Assembly (NCBI GenBank): GCA_009773805.1
Contig: WTXA01000001.1
Location: 620,001 to 684,000 of the forward strand
Direction of reading: 5' to 3'
DNA from: Fusobacteriota bacterium
GTDB taxonomy: Bacteria; Bacillota; TC1
Length of the DNA stretch: 64,000 nt
A program made the position numbers and the translations under genes. Within the stretch, counting starts at the first letter, position 1, and each line of letters starts with the position of its first letter. Shown piece by piece: positions 63,599 to 64,000 of the stretch. The notes beneath the pieces are model-generated. The model had not been told where the DNA came from. It searched no databases and saw nothing but the letters and a program-made list of their open reading frames with translations.

Positions 63599-64000
63599 TT
63601 ATTCAGTTATACCATAATATAGTTTCTGTCTTGTGAATATGAAACTAGAATCATGATGACCTAACATTAGAATTTTTGCATGTGGATGTTTATTTGCAGT
63701 AAAGCCTTTATAACTTCCCATGGAGATAACACCTCCAACATAAACAGCTGAATAATTAATAAACATTTCATCCATAGCTTCTTGGTCAATCAGGTGCCAC
63801 ATAAATGATGGAGATTCTATACATAGTTTTTCAATTCCAAGTTTTCTGAGAATATACAACAAAATACTAGAATCGGGAGATTCATCTACTCCTGTTGCAA
63901 AAATAGCAACCGCTTCTGGTTTAGAGTCCATTCCACTTTTAATGACATCTATATCTACTTCTTCAATGCTTTTATATGGGCCAAATATCTGATATGGTTT
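63599..64000 (-). CDS. RibD C-terminal / dihydrofolate-reductase-fold protein (5' end outside the window)
   Basis: 134 codons are visible and the frame stays open to the right edge, so the start lies beyond base 64000; the in-frame ATG at 63931 is internal. LRKLGIEKLCIESPSFMWHLIDQEAMDEMFINYSAVYVGG is the typical RibD_C pattern (a helix, a substrate-binding strand, a second helix) and it ends with the LMLGHHDSSFIFTRQKL strand. The usual VEGG motif reads IESP here, so the substrate is altered. Such proteins reduce a pteridine or pyrimidine ring with NADPH. It is upstream of the cytosine-deaminase-like gene. Confidence 0.75.
   Translation of the reverse strand, partial: KPYQIFGPYKSIEEVDIDVIKSGMDSKPEAVAIFATGVDESPDSSILLYILRKLGIEKLCIESPSFMWHLIDQEAMDEMFINYSAVYVGGVISMGSYKGFTANKHPHAKILMLGHHDSSFIFTRQKLYYGITE

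Noticed and set aside
1-64000. CRISPR array, tRNA, rRNA or complete insertion sequence
   Set aside because: No regularly spaced repeats, tRNA-like TTCGAATCC arms, rRNA blocks or transposase-like proteins were found on reading through the window.

Overview
The window is AT-rich DNA from a low-GC, Gram-positive, probably anaerobic bacterium of the Clostridia/Tissierellia type. The evidence is strong AGGAGG-type ribosome sites, lipoprotein signal peptides, Clostridia-type operators (a CIRCE element, a CcpA cre site), a YedF selenium-metabolism protein, the lysine 2,3-aminomutase pair for the osmolyte N-acetyl-beta-lysine, and molybdenum hydroxylase plus deaminase genes typical of purine-using anaerobes. 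About three quarters of the genes lie on the minus strand, so the minus strand is probably the leading strand. I see no rRNA, tRNA, CRISPR array, phage or complete insertion sequence.

Layout. 0-2 kb: a CDP-alcohol phosphatidyltransferase, the deletion scar of an ABC-2 exporter, and an unknown membrane protein. 2-5.6 kb: two arsenic-type operons (arsR-acr3-arsC; arsR-arsP-like permease-thioredoxin-like protein). 5.7-10.3 kb: YedF, a lipoprotein, a TauE/SafE exporter, a CDF metal exporter and an S41 peptidase. 10.4-13.1 kb: an orphan aconitase-family dehydratase pair and a sulfite-oxidase-fold lipoprotein. 13.2-18 kb: divergent clpB and htpG, the latter behind a perfect CIRCE element. 18.7-22.4 kb: a UvrD-like helicase followed by an Xre-ImmA/IrrE protein and a PIN nuclease. 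22.5-26.6 kb: an iron ABC transporter divergent from a DtxR-family regulator, with two long palindromes between them. 27-30.5 kb: ablA-ablB behind a strong promoter, a leader of about 235 nt and an intrinsic terminator that looks like an attenuator. 30.7-39.2 kb: an amidohydrolase, a YitT/YczE-type protein, relBE, a three-subunit molybdenum hydroxylase and an AbiE-type module. 39.7-50.2 kb: a YerB-like protein, a DUF2249 protein and a giant cyclic-glucan-synthase-like protein, also behind a leader with a terminator and a competing helix. 50.3-57.1 kb: an unknown membrane protein, a triple-RidA protein, and an FNR-box-controlled operon of a hemerythrin-like protein, a P1B ATPase and an HMA protein next to an FNR-like gene. 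57.3-64 kb: an OFA-type transporter with a cre site, a PAS-GGDEF-HD-GYP protein, an acetyltransferase, a cytosine-deaminase-like amidohydrolase and a partial RibD-C-type reductase.

Themes. The genes deal mainly with metal and metalloid handling (As, Fe, a CDF metal, P1B), stress (ClpB, HtpG, osmolyte synthesis, redox control) and purine/pyrimidine salvage or degradation. Three genes (the lipoprotein at 27.2 kb, ablA, and the GGDEF-HD-GYP gene) are each split by a single-base indel at a short mononucleotide run. The two in A runs could be read through by transcriptional slippage, could be true mutations, or could be assembly errors. The most novel-looking items are the two attenuator-like leaders, the single-chain RidA trimer, the FNR-box operon and the helicase/Xre-protease/PIN cluster.
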